From contig NZ_JAIUGV010000005.1 in assembly GCF_020164745.1 (NCBI RefSeq), forward strand, positions 310,001-374,000: 64,000 nt of DNA. The letters run 5' to 3'. Shown here piece after piece: positions 1 through 7,142 of this stretch. Every line of letters begins with the position of its first letter. Position 1 is the stretch's first letter. A model generated the notes under the pieces. The model made no database searches. It saw only the letters and a program-made list of their open reading frames with translations, and was not told where the DNA came from. Made by a program: the position numbers and the translations under genes. The stretch is from Mesorhizobium sp. ES1-4 (lineage in GTDB: Bacteria; Pseudomonadota; Alphaproteobacteria; Rhizobiales; Rhizobiaceae).

Positions 1-95
1 ACCGCGTGAGCGGGCGCTTCAATCTTCTTTGAGAAGCCGTTTGTCAGGCGAGTGAAGCGGCGCATATGCATCCGCATCGTCAGATTCCGGCGTTG
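1..95 (-). pseudogene. IS1-like transposase C-terminal remnant
   Basis: Read on the minus strand, this end of the window encodes a stretch containing RRNLTMRMHMRRFTRLTNGF followed by SKKIEAPAHAV. I recognise this as the C-terminal part of IS1-type transposases, which typically carry RQNLTMRM, RRFTRLTNAFSKK and a following HA. The frame runs off the left edge. Going upstream on the minus strand, recognisable similarity stops at about base 95; the frame stays open to a TGA near 230 but reads as unrelated sequence, so the N-terminal and catalytic parts are missing. It is therefore a fragment. The family call is from memory of the motif; the adjoining sequence left of the window could extend it. 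Confidence 0.6.
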
Positions 96-330
96 CCAGG
101 CAACGCCCGGAACGGAGTCGTGGCTCAAATCGATGCCGCGATGCCAGAACTCACCAGAATTGCCGGCATATCCCTGACCATGCTTGCTCCCTGTGGGCAC
201 GCACTGCCATTTACGGATTTCCCTCTTCGACCCCCGCCTTCAACGTCTCAAGACCGAACGAACCCGTCCTCCATGACGGAATAGCGACTCGATGACACCC
301 GTCCAAACCTCGCATCTTTGTGCTTGATAC

Positions 331-343
331 GTTATACCATAAC
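331..343. promoter_or_regulatory. putative Zur operator upstream of the first CobW gene
   Basis: GTTATACCATAAC is a perfect inverted repeat (GTTAT / ATAAC, 3-base spacer). It matches the core of the alphaproteobacterial Zur box as I remember it (GTTATANTATAAC) at all but one specified position. It lies 43 bases upstream of the ATG at 387, where a repressor could block a promoter. Zur represses zinc-uptake genes and low-zinc COG0523 GTPases in rhizobia, so site and gene fit each other. No second copy was noticed elsewhere in the window. Confidence 0.7.
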
Positions 344-386
344 CGATTACAAGATTAAAAACCCACCCTCAACGGAGCCTTCCGCG

Positions 387-1349
387 ATGCAGACCCAGAC
401 TCCCGTGACCGTGCTGACAGGCTATCTCGGCGCAGGCAAAACCACGCTGTTGAACCGCATTTTGTCCGAAAATCACGGGAAGAAATATGCCGTCATCGTC
501 AACGAGTTCGGCGAGGTCGGCATCGACAACGACCTTATCGTCGACGCCGACGAAGAGGTGTTCGAGATGAACAATGGCTGTATCTGCTGTACGGTGCGCG
601 GGGACCTGATCCGCATCATCGACAGCTTGATGCGCCGTCGCGACCGTTTCGACGCTATTTTGGTGGAAACGACCGGACTTGCCGACCCGGCGCCGGTCGC
701 CCAGACGTTTTTCGTCGACGAGGACGTGCGTTCCAAGACCAGGCTCGATTCCATCGTGACCGTGGTCGACGCCAAGCATCTGCTCGGCGAGATAGACGAA
801 GCGCACGAAGCCCAGGAGCAATTGGCATTCGCCGACACTGTGCTGCTGAACAAGACCGACCTCGTCTCTGCCGAAGACCTGGAGGAGGTCGAAAGCCGCA
901 TCCGGCGTATCAATCCCACCGTTTCCATCCACCGGACACAGCGTTGCGACGTCGACCTAGACAAGGTTCTCGGTCGCAATTCCTTCGACCTGGACCGTAT
1001 CCTGGAAGTCGAGCCGGATTTCCTCGTCGAGTTCCACGAGCATGAGCACGATGACCATGTGACCAGCTTTGCGCTGGTCACCAGGGATCCGCTCGATGCG
1101 CGAAAATTCCTGCCATGGCTGCAGATGATCACCCAGAAGTTCGGCATGGATATGTTGCGCATGAAAGGCATTCTCGCCTTCAAGGAGGACGACGACCGCT
1201 TTGTGGTGCAGGCCGTCCATATGCTGCTCGAGGGCGATCATCAGCGGCCGTGGAAGGCCGATGAGGAACGGATCAGTCGTCTTGTCTTCATCGGCCGCAA
1301 TCTGCCGAAGGACATCATCGAACGCGGCTTCATGGGTTGCCGGGCGTGA
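387..1349 (+). CDS. CobW/COG0523-family GTPase, probable zinc metallochaperone
   Basis: 320 residues. The Walker A motif GYLGAGKTT is at residues 12-20, the metal-binding CICC motif at 65-68 inside NGCICCTVRGDL, and the G4 motif NKTD at 155-158. A CobW C-terminal domain occupies roughly 230-318. COG0523 proteins are GTP-dependent metal-insertion chaperones acting in the cytoplasm. The Zur-like box just upstream points to zinc and to zinc-starvation induction, not cobalamin synthesis. An in-frame upstream start near 318 exists but would add residues overlapping the operator that the family lacks, so ATG 387 is chosen. There is only a short acidic/His patch (EFHEHEHDDH) and no long His loop, unlike the paralogue at 5710. 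The small gene that follows begins 3 bases after the stop and is probably co-transcribed. Confidence 0.88.
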   Translation: MQTQTPVTVLTGYLGAGKTTLLNRILSENHGKKYAVIVNEFGEVGIDNDLIVDADEEVFEMNNGCICCTVRGDLIRIIDSLMRRRDRFDAILVETTGLADPAPVAQTFFVDEDVRSKTRLDSIVTVVDAKHLLGEIDEAHEAQEQLAFADTVLLNKTDLVSAEDLEEVESRIRRINPTVSIHRTQRCDVDLDKVLGRNSFDLDRILEVEPDFLVEFHEHEHDDHVTSFALVTRDPLDARKFLPWLQMITQKFGMDMLRMKGILAFKEDDDRFVVQAVHMLLEGDHQRPWKADEERISRLVFIGRNLPKDIIERGFMGCRA

Positions 1350-1352
1350 CCT

Positions 1353-1703
1353 TTGATCACGAGAGGCTTGAAGCTGGTGAAATTCGTCAATCCGTTTGCG
1401 CCCAGGCGTGCGCCTTCATCATTGAATGCAGACAGGATCAAACAATGGATACGCAATGGGCTTGATCTGAAGGAAGAAGTCACAATCACCGTGACGGAGG
1501 TTCGCTGTCGCGAATCCGGCTGTCCTGACCTGGAAACAGTCATCAGCATATTCGAGGTGGAGCGGCCGATACGCTCCTTGCGCGTCGGCACGGCGGCGGC
1601 AATGATTGGCGAGCCCGACATCGTCCTCGCGCTGCAAATTGAGCAGCGGCTTTGCAACCAGAAGACGGGTTCACCCCAAAAGGTGAACGTCAAACAGCAT
1701 TGA
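1353..1703 (+). CDS. small conserved hypothetical protein, partner of the CobW gene
   Basis: 116 residues if translation begins at the TTG 3 bases after the CobW stop; GTG at 1377 is an alternative, and no ATG is available in the N-terminal part. The centre holds TEVRCRESGCPDLETVISI, with two cysteines five apart and a CPDLET signature that I recall from short unknown proteins found beside CobW GTPases. No transmembrane segment or signal peptide is seen, and the rest is rich in Arg and Glu. Spacing implies one transcript with the Zur-boxed GTPase, so a role in zinc limitation (client or co-factor of the chaperone) is an inference from context only. The function is unknown to me. Confidence 0.6.
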   Translation: MITRGLKLVKFVNPFAPRRAPSSLNADRIKQWIRNGLDLKEEVTITVTEVRCRESGCPDLETVISIFEVERPIRSLRVGTAAAMIGEPDIVLALQIEQRLCNQKTGSPQKVNVKQH

Positions 1704-1880
1704 AGGCATGGATGGATCGAGGATCAAATTGAATGGAGCGCTGATGGCAAGAGGATGCGCCGCTGCGGCGGTAACGACTAGACGCAGCGGACGCAAATAG
1801 GTCCGGTCGAGCGATTTCGGCAGGTCAACTGAGGGGCGCTGGTTGCTGCGGCCATGAGACGGCCTGTCGACCCGCTTGTC

Positions 1881-2303
1881 TCAACCCCTAAACAGAGCCC
1901 TGAGCTTGGCAAGGACGCTGTCATTCATGGCGGCCCGCACACCAAGTGCGACCCATCCTGCCTTCATCGTCGCGCCGACATGACAATGGCAAACAATACG
2001 GTGCAATTGCCAGTTGGACAGTTCAAAAAAACGCCGCGCCGCGCCGTAGGTATCGTCTTGCAGGCCCTGCGCCCGCAGGATCGGATCTTCGAACGCGATG
2101 CTGATCGGCGATGCCAGGCAATGCGCTTCGTTGCGCTCCTTGGCGCTCATGTATTCGGTGCCTGGAAGGGCGCTCAGGCATCGTTCCGGTTGGCGTTCGA
2201 GGAGGTTTGCCCAGCGCTCCAGGCGCTGTTTGCGCGTCATTGTTGGAAATTCCGCGTTCACCTCTGCGACAACGTTCAGTTGTTCGAGTGTCTGATGTTT
2301 CAT
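1881..2303 (-). CDS. hypothetical protein, 140 residues
   Basis: The reading frame starts at ATG 2303, preceded at 7 bases by AGGAG, which favours it over the in-frame TTG at 2309. The protein is soluble in appearance: it opens MKHQTLEQLNVVAEVN, continues with a basic helix (TRKQRLERWANLLER), and ends with a Cys/His pair (IVCHCHVG near residue 112). No domain is recognised. It stands alone on the minus strand between two stretches without convincing genes, in an area that looks eroded (IS remnant at the window start, tRNA downstream), so it may be accessory. The Shine-Dalgarno sequence and coherent composition are the evidence that it is real. Confidence 0.55.
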   Translation of the reverse strand: MKHQTLEQLNVVAEVNAEFPTMTRKQRLERWANLLERQPERCLSALPGTEYMSAKERNEAHCLASPISIAFEDPILRAQGLQDDTYGAARRFFELSNWQLHRIVCHCHVGATMKAGWVALGVRAAMNDSVLAKLRALFRG

Positions 2304-2945
2304 GGTCAAGCTCCTGTTGAGCCAGTTCTGTCCTCATTTTCCAGGATAACGACAGGCCCGGTCGCCATCGCTACGCCCCTGAACCCTGCTTTCTCGCCAA
2401 AGTTCCATGGTGTCGATAAATTGATGCCGCGATCAGTACTCGGGGATTTCCCTTGGCACTAAAAGGCTGTCGACGCCCGCATCGTCGGGCCGTCAGTTCT
2501 GGAAAGGGCAGGGTTCACCTTACCTCGGTAGCATATTGGTCAGGATGGCGAGCTCGACGAGCGAGCTGGTGTTTCGAGGGCGGTTGATCCCCAAAAATCG
2601 CAAACCGGTCCAGGCCTGTCTCAGCGGTGGAATTGATGTCGGTCGCTGCGGCCGGGTACGAGTGCGCCGGTGTAACGATGACTGCAATCGCGATCGGGTC
2701 CGAAACGGTCCCGGGCAGCAAACAAAAGCAGGGCTTTGGGAGCCTGTCGCTCAGGCGATGCTCGCTGGTGGCGAGACAGCGGTTTTTCCGCGAAACGAAA
2801 CCCAGTTCGCGGAAATCTTGGGTGGGTAATCCTGATTACCGTGTTCCGAGAAGTTCCTCGACAAGGATTTGGCCTGTCGCCGACAGCAGAAGCCGCCGTA
2901 CCGATCTGCAGAAAGGGTACGACCACATAAGCACCTTGAAATTGC
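2304..2945. other. about 640 bases without a convincing gene
   Basis: Between the hypothetical gene and the tRNA, several frames are open on both strands for 65-135 codons, but none has a plausible start signal, a recognisable motif or normal codon use. No inverted repeats, tRNA-like copies or integrase motifs were found. This looks like non-coding or degraded DNA. Confidence 0.5.
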
Positions 2946-3022
2946 TGGTGATCCCGACAGGAATCGAACCTGTGACCTACAGATTAGGAATCTGCCGCTC
3001 TATCCTACTGAGCTACGGGACC
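2946..3022 (-). tRNA. tRNA-Arg (anticodon CCT)
   Basis: On the minus strand a 77-base cloverleaf runs from GGTCCCG to CGGGATC, which pair as the acceptor stem with one G-U, followed by A and an encoded CCA. The D arm contains AGCTCAGTAGGATAGAGC. The anticodon stem GCAGA / TCTGT encloses loop TTCCTAA, giving anticodon CCT (reads AGG). The T arm contains the standard GGTTCGATTCC. tRNA-Arg(CCT) is a frequent integration target in alphaproteobacteria, but no duplicated 3' end or integrase was seen nearby. Confidence 0.95.
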
Positions 3023-3109
3023 ACGCGGCCCGAGACATAGCCGCTTCGGATCGTTTCGCCAAGAGGGCGGCCGCATGCAAATCGGCCGGCTCTTGGCGTC
3101 GCGGGCCCG

Positions 3110-4273
3110 TCAGGCGGCCAGCGCCGTCTCCGCCAGTTTCACCCAGTAGCTCATGCCGTGCGGGATGGCTTCATCGTTGAAGTCGTAAGCCGGGTTGTGG
3201 AGACCTGCGGTCTCGCCATTGCCGATGAAGATGAAGGCACCGGGCCGGGCTTCCAGCATATAGGAGAAATCCTCGCCGCCCATCACCGGCTGGATCGCGC
3301 GGTGCACCTGGGCATCGCCCGCCACGTCCGCGGCCACATCGCTGGCGAACACGGTTTCATCCGCATGGTTGAACGTCACCGGGTAGTTCGTGTCATAGTC
3401 GACGTCGATCGTCGCGCCATAGGCGGTGCCCAGCCCCGCGCAGATCGCGCGGATACGCTCCTCCGATTTTTTGGCCACTTCCTTCTTCAGTGTGCGCACC
3501 GTGCCGGCGATCTCGGCCGATTCGGGGATGATGTTGTAGGCATCGCCGGCGTGGAACTTGGTCACCGACACCACCACGGCCTCGACCGGATCGGTGCTGC
3601 GCGAGGCGATCGTCTGCAGGGCGCCGACGAGTTGGCTGGCGATGACGATCGGGTCGATGGTGCCGTGCGGCATCGCCGCATGGCCGCCTTTGCCTTTCAC
3701 GGTGATGGTGAATTCGGCCGTTGCCGCCATGATCGGACCCGGCCGGATGGCGAACTCGCCGACCGGCAGGCCCGGCATGTTGTGCATGCCGAACACTTTC
3801 GCGATATCGAAGCGGTCCATCATGCCGTCCTTGACCATCTCGTTGCCGCCGCCGCCGCCTTCTTCCGCCGGCTGGAAGATCACCGCCACGGAGCCTGCGA
3901 AATTGCGCGTCTCGGCGAGATATTTCGCCGCGCCGAGCAGCATCGCGGTGTGGCCGTCATGGCCGCAGGCATGCATCTTGCCCGGAACAGTAGACGCATA
4001 GGGCTTACCGGTGATCTCCTTGAGCGGCAGTGCATCCATGTCGGCACGCAATCCGATTGTCGGACCGTCCCCCCGGTGGCCGCGGATGATGCCGACGACG
4101 CCTGTCTTGCCGAGGCCGGTCACCACATCGTCGCAGCCAAACTCTTTCAGCTTCTCAGTGACGAAGGCCGCCGTCTTGAAAACGTCGAAGTTCAGTTCCG
4201 GCGTCTGGTGCAGATGCTGGCGCCAGCCGGCAACTTCGTCCTGCATCTCGGAGGCGCGGTTCAGGATTGGCAT
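3110..4273 (-). CDS. M20-family amidohydrolase (hippurate/N-acyl-amino-acid hydrolase type)
   Basis: 387 residues, the usual family length. Metal-binding features are visible: the RADMDALP motif near 76-83, HACGHDGHTA with Cys103 and His105, the AEEGGGGG stretch carrying the catalytic glutamates, and a C-terminal GGEDFSYM motif. Such enzymes hydrolyse N-acyl or N-benzoyl amino acids in the cytoplasm with a di-metal centre. The start at 4273 (MPILNRASEMQDEVAGWRQHLHQ) fits homologues; the upstream ribosome site is weak. The gene is transcribed away from the DD-carboxypeptidase gene, with about 270 bases between the two starts that contain a short direct repeat. The exact substrate cannot be read from the sequence. 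Confidence 0.9.
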   Translation of the reverse strand: MPILNRASEMQDEVAGWRQHLHQTPELNFDVFKTAAFVTEKLKEFGCDDVVTGLGKTGVVGIIRGHRGDGPTIGLRADMDALPLKEITGKPYASTVPGKMHACGHDGHTAMLLGAAKYLAETRNFAGSVAVIFQPAEEGGGGGNEMVKDGMMDRFDIAKVFGMHNMPGLPVGEFAIRPGPIMAATAEFTITVKGKGGHAAMPHGTIDPIVIASQLVGALQTIASRSTDPVEAVVVSVTKFHAGDAYNIIPESAEIAGTVRTLKKEVAKKSEERIRAICAGLGTAYGATIDVDYDTNYPVTFNHADETVFASDVAADVAGDAQVHRAIQPVMGGEDFSYMLEARPGAFIFIGNGETAGLHNPAYDFNDEAIPHGMSYWVKLAETALAA

Positions 4274-4328
4274 GATGGTTCCATTTCATTGTTGGAGCAG
4301 CCGGCTTCAGCCCGATTTTGCCACTGCA

Positions 4329-4386
4329 TGATGTTTTGCGACTATGCCTGGCGTTTTGCAATTGTGCCCGGTGCTTTGCAATTGTG
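4329..4386. repeat. short imperfect direct repeats in a divergent promoter region
   Basis: Two adjoining 20-base units, 4347-4366 (CCTGGCGTTTTGCAATTGTG) and 4367-4386 (CCCGGTGCTTTGCAATTGTG), share 17 of 20 bases. A third, weaker unit (TGATGTTTTGCGACTATG) precedes them at 4329-4346. They sit between the divergent amidohydrolase and DD-carboxypeptidase genes, where tandem sites for a regulator are possible. No known operator is recognised. Confidence 0.5.
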
Positions 4387-4544
4387 ATTGTCAGGCACTT
4401 TGCCATGTTGGCGTCACATAGGGTAAATAGCACCGCAACGATGCGGTCCGTTTTTGAGGGGCGGACCCATTTTGCTGGCGGTCACGTAACGAAATCTTAC
4501 GGAGCCAGGGGCGATCAGGGCAAGAGGCGATTTCGGATTCGATC

Positions 4545-5705
4545 ATGCGGCACAGGCATTTCCTCAAACTATTCCCGGCTGGCGCAATCATGCTGTCGGT
4601 CGTGGCCGGGCCGGCGCTGGCCAATCCGGTGATGGTCTTTGACCTGAAGAGCGGCCAGATCCTGCAGCATCACGATGCATTCAAGCGTTGGTATCCGGCC
4701 TCGCTCAGCAAGCTGATGACCGCCTATGTGACCTTCCGGGCGATCGCCGCCGGGGAAGTCCAGCTCGATTCGCCGATCAAAGTGACGAAACACTCCGCCG
4801 CCGAACCGCCAAGCAAGATGGGCTTCAAGCCCGGATCGGTGATGCGGCTCGACAACGCGCTGAAGATGATGCTGGTCAAATCGGCCAACGACATCGCCAT
4901 GGCGGTCGGCGAGAATGTCGGCGGGTCACAGGCCGCCTTCGCGGAAAGAATGAACGCCGAAGCGGCCCGGCTTGGCATGAACGGTACCCATTTCGTCAAT
5001 CCGAACGGGCTTTACTCGCCCGACCAGTACACGACGGCACGCGACCTTTCGATCCTGGTGATGGCGATCCGCACCGAGTTCCCCCAATATGCGCCGTGGT
5101 TCTCGATCGAGGGGCTTGCGGTCGGCAAGAAGGCCATACCGAACTACAATCTTTTGATCGGTCGCTATCCTGGCGCCGATGGCATGAAGACCGGCTTTGT
5201 CTGTCCGTCCGGTTTCAATATGATCGGTTCAGCGACACGCAACGGGCGCACCCTGGTGGCGGTCGTGCTCGGCGAGAAGTCGGCCGTCAGCCGAGCCGAA
5301 GCCGCCGCGAAACTGCTCGATGAGGGCTTTGATGCGCCGGCCGCCGGCTCGGCCACCGTCACCACGCTGGCGCCCTACGGCGATCTGGTCTCGCCCACCG
5401 ACATGGGTGACGAAATCTGCAGGAAGACCCGGAAGGAGCAGTCCGAGGCGCCGCCGGCGGCCGCCAAGGACGTGCCGAAATCGCCCTACCAGGAGAAGCT
5501 TGACCATGTGCCGACACTGGTTGCCGTCGGCCTCGGCGGCGCCACCGGGCCGGCGCCGAAAGCGATCCTCGACCAGGCCGGGCAGGAATATGCCGACGTG
5601 CCGATCCCGACCTGGCGACCCGACAAGCCCGCGCCCGCCGGCACGGACGTGAAAGTCGTGGGTGCCGCGGCGCAAGGCGACCAGCCGGCCAAGATCGCGA
5701 ACTGA
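4545..5705 (+). CDS. D-alanyl-D-alanine carboxypeptidase (PBP5/6 family, S11)
   Basis: 386 residues with an N-terminal signal peptide (hydrophobic core near 11-22, cleavage likely after ALA at 26). The three penicillin-binding signatures are intact: SLSK at 53-56 with the nucleophile Ser53, SAN at 113-115, and KTG at 215-217. The enzyme trims the terminal D-Ala from periplasmic peptidoglycan stem peptides. After residue 270 comes a Pro/Ala-rich tail instead of the amphipathic membrane anchor typical of E. coli PBP5, so attachment may differ. The CobW gene follows after 4 bases, suggesting one transcript. Confidence 0.92.
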   Translation: MRHRHFLKLFPAGAIMLSVVAGPALANPVMVFDLKSGQILQHHDAFKRWYPASLSKLMTAYVTFRAIAAGEVQLDSPIKVTKHSAAEPPSKMGFKPGSVMRLDNALKMMLVKSANDIAMAVGENVGGSQAAFAERMNAEAARLGMNGTHFVNPNGLYSPDQYTTARDLSILVMAIRTEFPQYAPWFSIEGLAVGKKAIPNYNLLIGRYPGADGMKTGFVCPSGFNMIGSATRNGRTLVAVVLGEKSAVSRAEAAAKLLDEGFDAPAAGSATVTTLAPYGDLVSPTDMGDEICRKTRKEQSEAPPAAAKDVPKSPYQEKLDHVPTLVAVGLGGATGPAPKAILDQAGQEYADVPIPTWRPDKPAPAGTDVKVVGAAAQGDQPAKIAN

Positions 5706-5709
5706 CCCG

Positions 5710-6825
5710 ATGAGTGGTTTCCCGATTCCCGTATCGGTGCTGACCGGCTTCCTTGGCGCCGGCAAGACCACGCTGCTCAACCGGCTCCTGAAGGATCCGG
5801 CGCTGGCCGACACCGCGGTCATCATCAACGAGTATGGCGAGGTGGCGATCGACCATCTGCTGGTCGAGCAGGCGTCCGACGGCATCATCCAGCTTTCCGA
5901 CGGCTGCCTGTGCTGCACGGTGCGCGGCGAACTTGTCGACACGCTGGCCGACCTGGTCGACCGGCTGCAGACCGGCCGTATCGCCCGACTCGCCCGCGTC
6001 ATCGTCGAGACCACGGGATTGGCCGACCCGGCGCCGGTGCTGCAGTCCATCATGGCCCATCCGGCGCTGGTCCAGGCTTTTCGGCTCGACGGCGTCATCA
6101 CCCTGATCGATGCCGTCAACGGCAATGCCACGCTCGATGCCCATGTCGAAGCGGTCAAGCAAGTCGCCGTGGCCGATCGCATCGTGCTCTCCAAGGCCGA
6201 TCTGGTCGCGGATCCCGGCGATCTCGAAACGCTGCGGGCGCGCTTGCGGCAGATCAATCCCGGGGTCCGACTGCTCGATGTCGGGGAGACGAAAACCGGG
6301 GTGGCGGCACTGTTCGACTGCGGTCTCTACAACCCTGCGACCAAATCAGCCGACGTGCGGCGCTGGCTCGGCGAAGAGGCCGCGCACGACCACGACCACC
6401 ATGACCACGACCATCATGGCCACGGGGAGCACGATCACGAGCATGCCCATCGCCACGATCAGCGCGTGCGGACCCATTCGCTGGTGCATGACGGGCCGGT
6501 GCCGTTTTCAGCCATCGAGATGTTCCTCGATCTCCTGCGTTCCACGCATGGCGAACGCCTGCTGCGAATGAAGGGCGTCATCGAATTGCAGGAGGATCCG
6601 TCGCGGCCGCTGGTCGTGCATGGCGTACAGAAGATCCTCCATCCCCCGGCTCGGTTGCCGTCCTGGCCGGACAGCCAGCGCGGCACGCGGCTGGTGCTGA
6701 TCACGCTCGACATGCCGGACGACTATGTGCGCCGGCTGTTTGCCGCCTTCACCAACCGGCCGTCGGTCGACACGCCCGACCGGGCGGCGCTGGAAAACAA
6801 TCCGTTGGCGATCGCCGGACGGTGA
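5710..6825 (+). CDS. CobW/COG0523-family GTPase with His-rich loop
   Basis: 371 residues from ATG 5710; an upstream in-frame start would overlap the previous gene. Walker A is GFLGAGKTT at about 13-21, the metal motif CLCC at 66-69, and the G4 position reads SKAD (161-164) instead of NKAD. Residues 226-250 form a His/Asp loop (HDHDHHDHDHHGHGEHDHEH), a probable metal-binding or storage segment. The C-terminal CobW domain starts near 258. It is a cytoplasmic metal chaperone; the metal is unknown (zinc, cobalt or nickel). It lies directly behind the DD-carboxypeptidase gene, not with cob genes. This is the second COG0523 paralogue in the window, with no Zur-like box found upstream. Confidence 0.9.
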   Translation: MSGFPIPVSVLTGFLGAGKTTLLNRLLKDPALADTAVIINEYGEVAIDHLLVEQASDGIIQLSDGCLCCTVRGELVDTLADLVDRLQTGRIARLARVIVETTGLADPAPVLQSIMAHPALVQAFRLDGVITLIDAVNGNATLDAHVEAVKQVAVADRIVLSKADLVADPGDLETLRARLRQINPGVRLLDVGETKTGVAALFDCGLYNPATKSADVRRWLGEEAAHDHDHHDHDHHGHGEHDHEHAHRHDQRVRTHSLVHDGPVPFSAIEMFLDLLRSTHGERLLRMKGVIELQEDPSRPLVVHGVQKILHPPARLPSWPDSQRGTRLVLITLDMPDDYVRRLFAAFTNRPSVDTPDRAALENNPLAIAGR

Positions 6826-6828
6826 ATC

Positions 6829-7077
6829 CTACGGACGCTGTTCGCCGCGTTCGACCAGAAAGCGATGGCCGCCGGACATCGCCGCTGTCTCGATCAACCG
6901 ATGCCCGCCATCGGCGCAGAAGGCCGGAATATCGATGACGGCGAGAGGGTCGGTGGTCTCCAGCCAAAGCCTGCTGCCGGGTTGCATCCCGGCCAGACGC
7001 TTTTTGGCCTTCAATACCGGCAAGGGGCAATTCAGCCCTTTCAGGTCATAGACGGCGGCGTGTTTCAAGTCATGCAT
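6829..7077 (-). CDS. TusA/SirA-like sulfur-carrier protein
   Basis: 82 residues of the TusA fold family. The diagnostic CPxP motif is CPLP at 17-20 (GLNCPLPVLKAKK), where the cysteine would carry a persulfide. Family members relay sulfur for tRNA thiolation, molybdenum cofactor or related pathways in the cytoplasm; which one applies here is not visible. The length is normal. The gene converges with the CobW gene (stops 3 bases apart) and lies downstream of the L,D-transpeptidase gene on the same strand. Confidence 0.85.
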   Translation of the reverse strand: MHDLKHAAVYDLKGLNCPLPVLKAKKRLAGMQPGSRLWLETTDPLAVIDIPAFCADGGHRLIETAAMSGGHRFLVERGEQRP

Positions 7078-7142
7078 ATCGTTGACCCGAAACGGCTAGG
7101 CACCCATGGGCGACATGCATTTCGGCGATATGCATTGGCCAC

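Noticed and set aside
2946..3022. tRNA-Arg as the attachment site of an integrated element
   Set aside because: No integrase gene and no repeated 3' tRNA segment were found on either side within the window.
3158..4387. 409-codon open frame opposite the M20 amidohydrolase gene
   Set aside because: The minus-strand protein has all metal-binding motifs; the plus-strand translation is His/Arg-rich shadow sequence.
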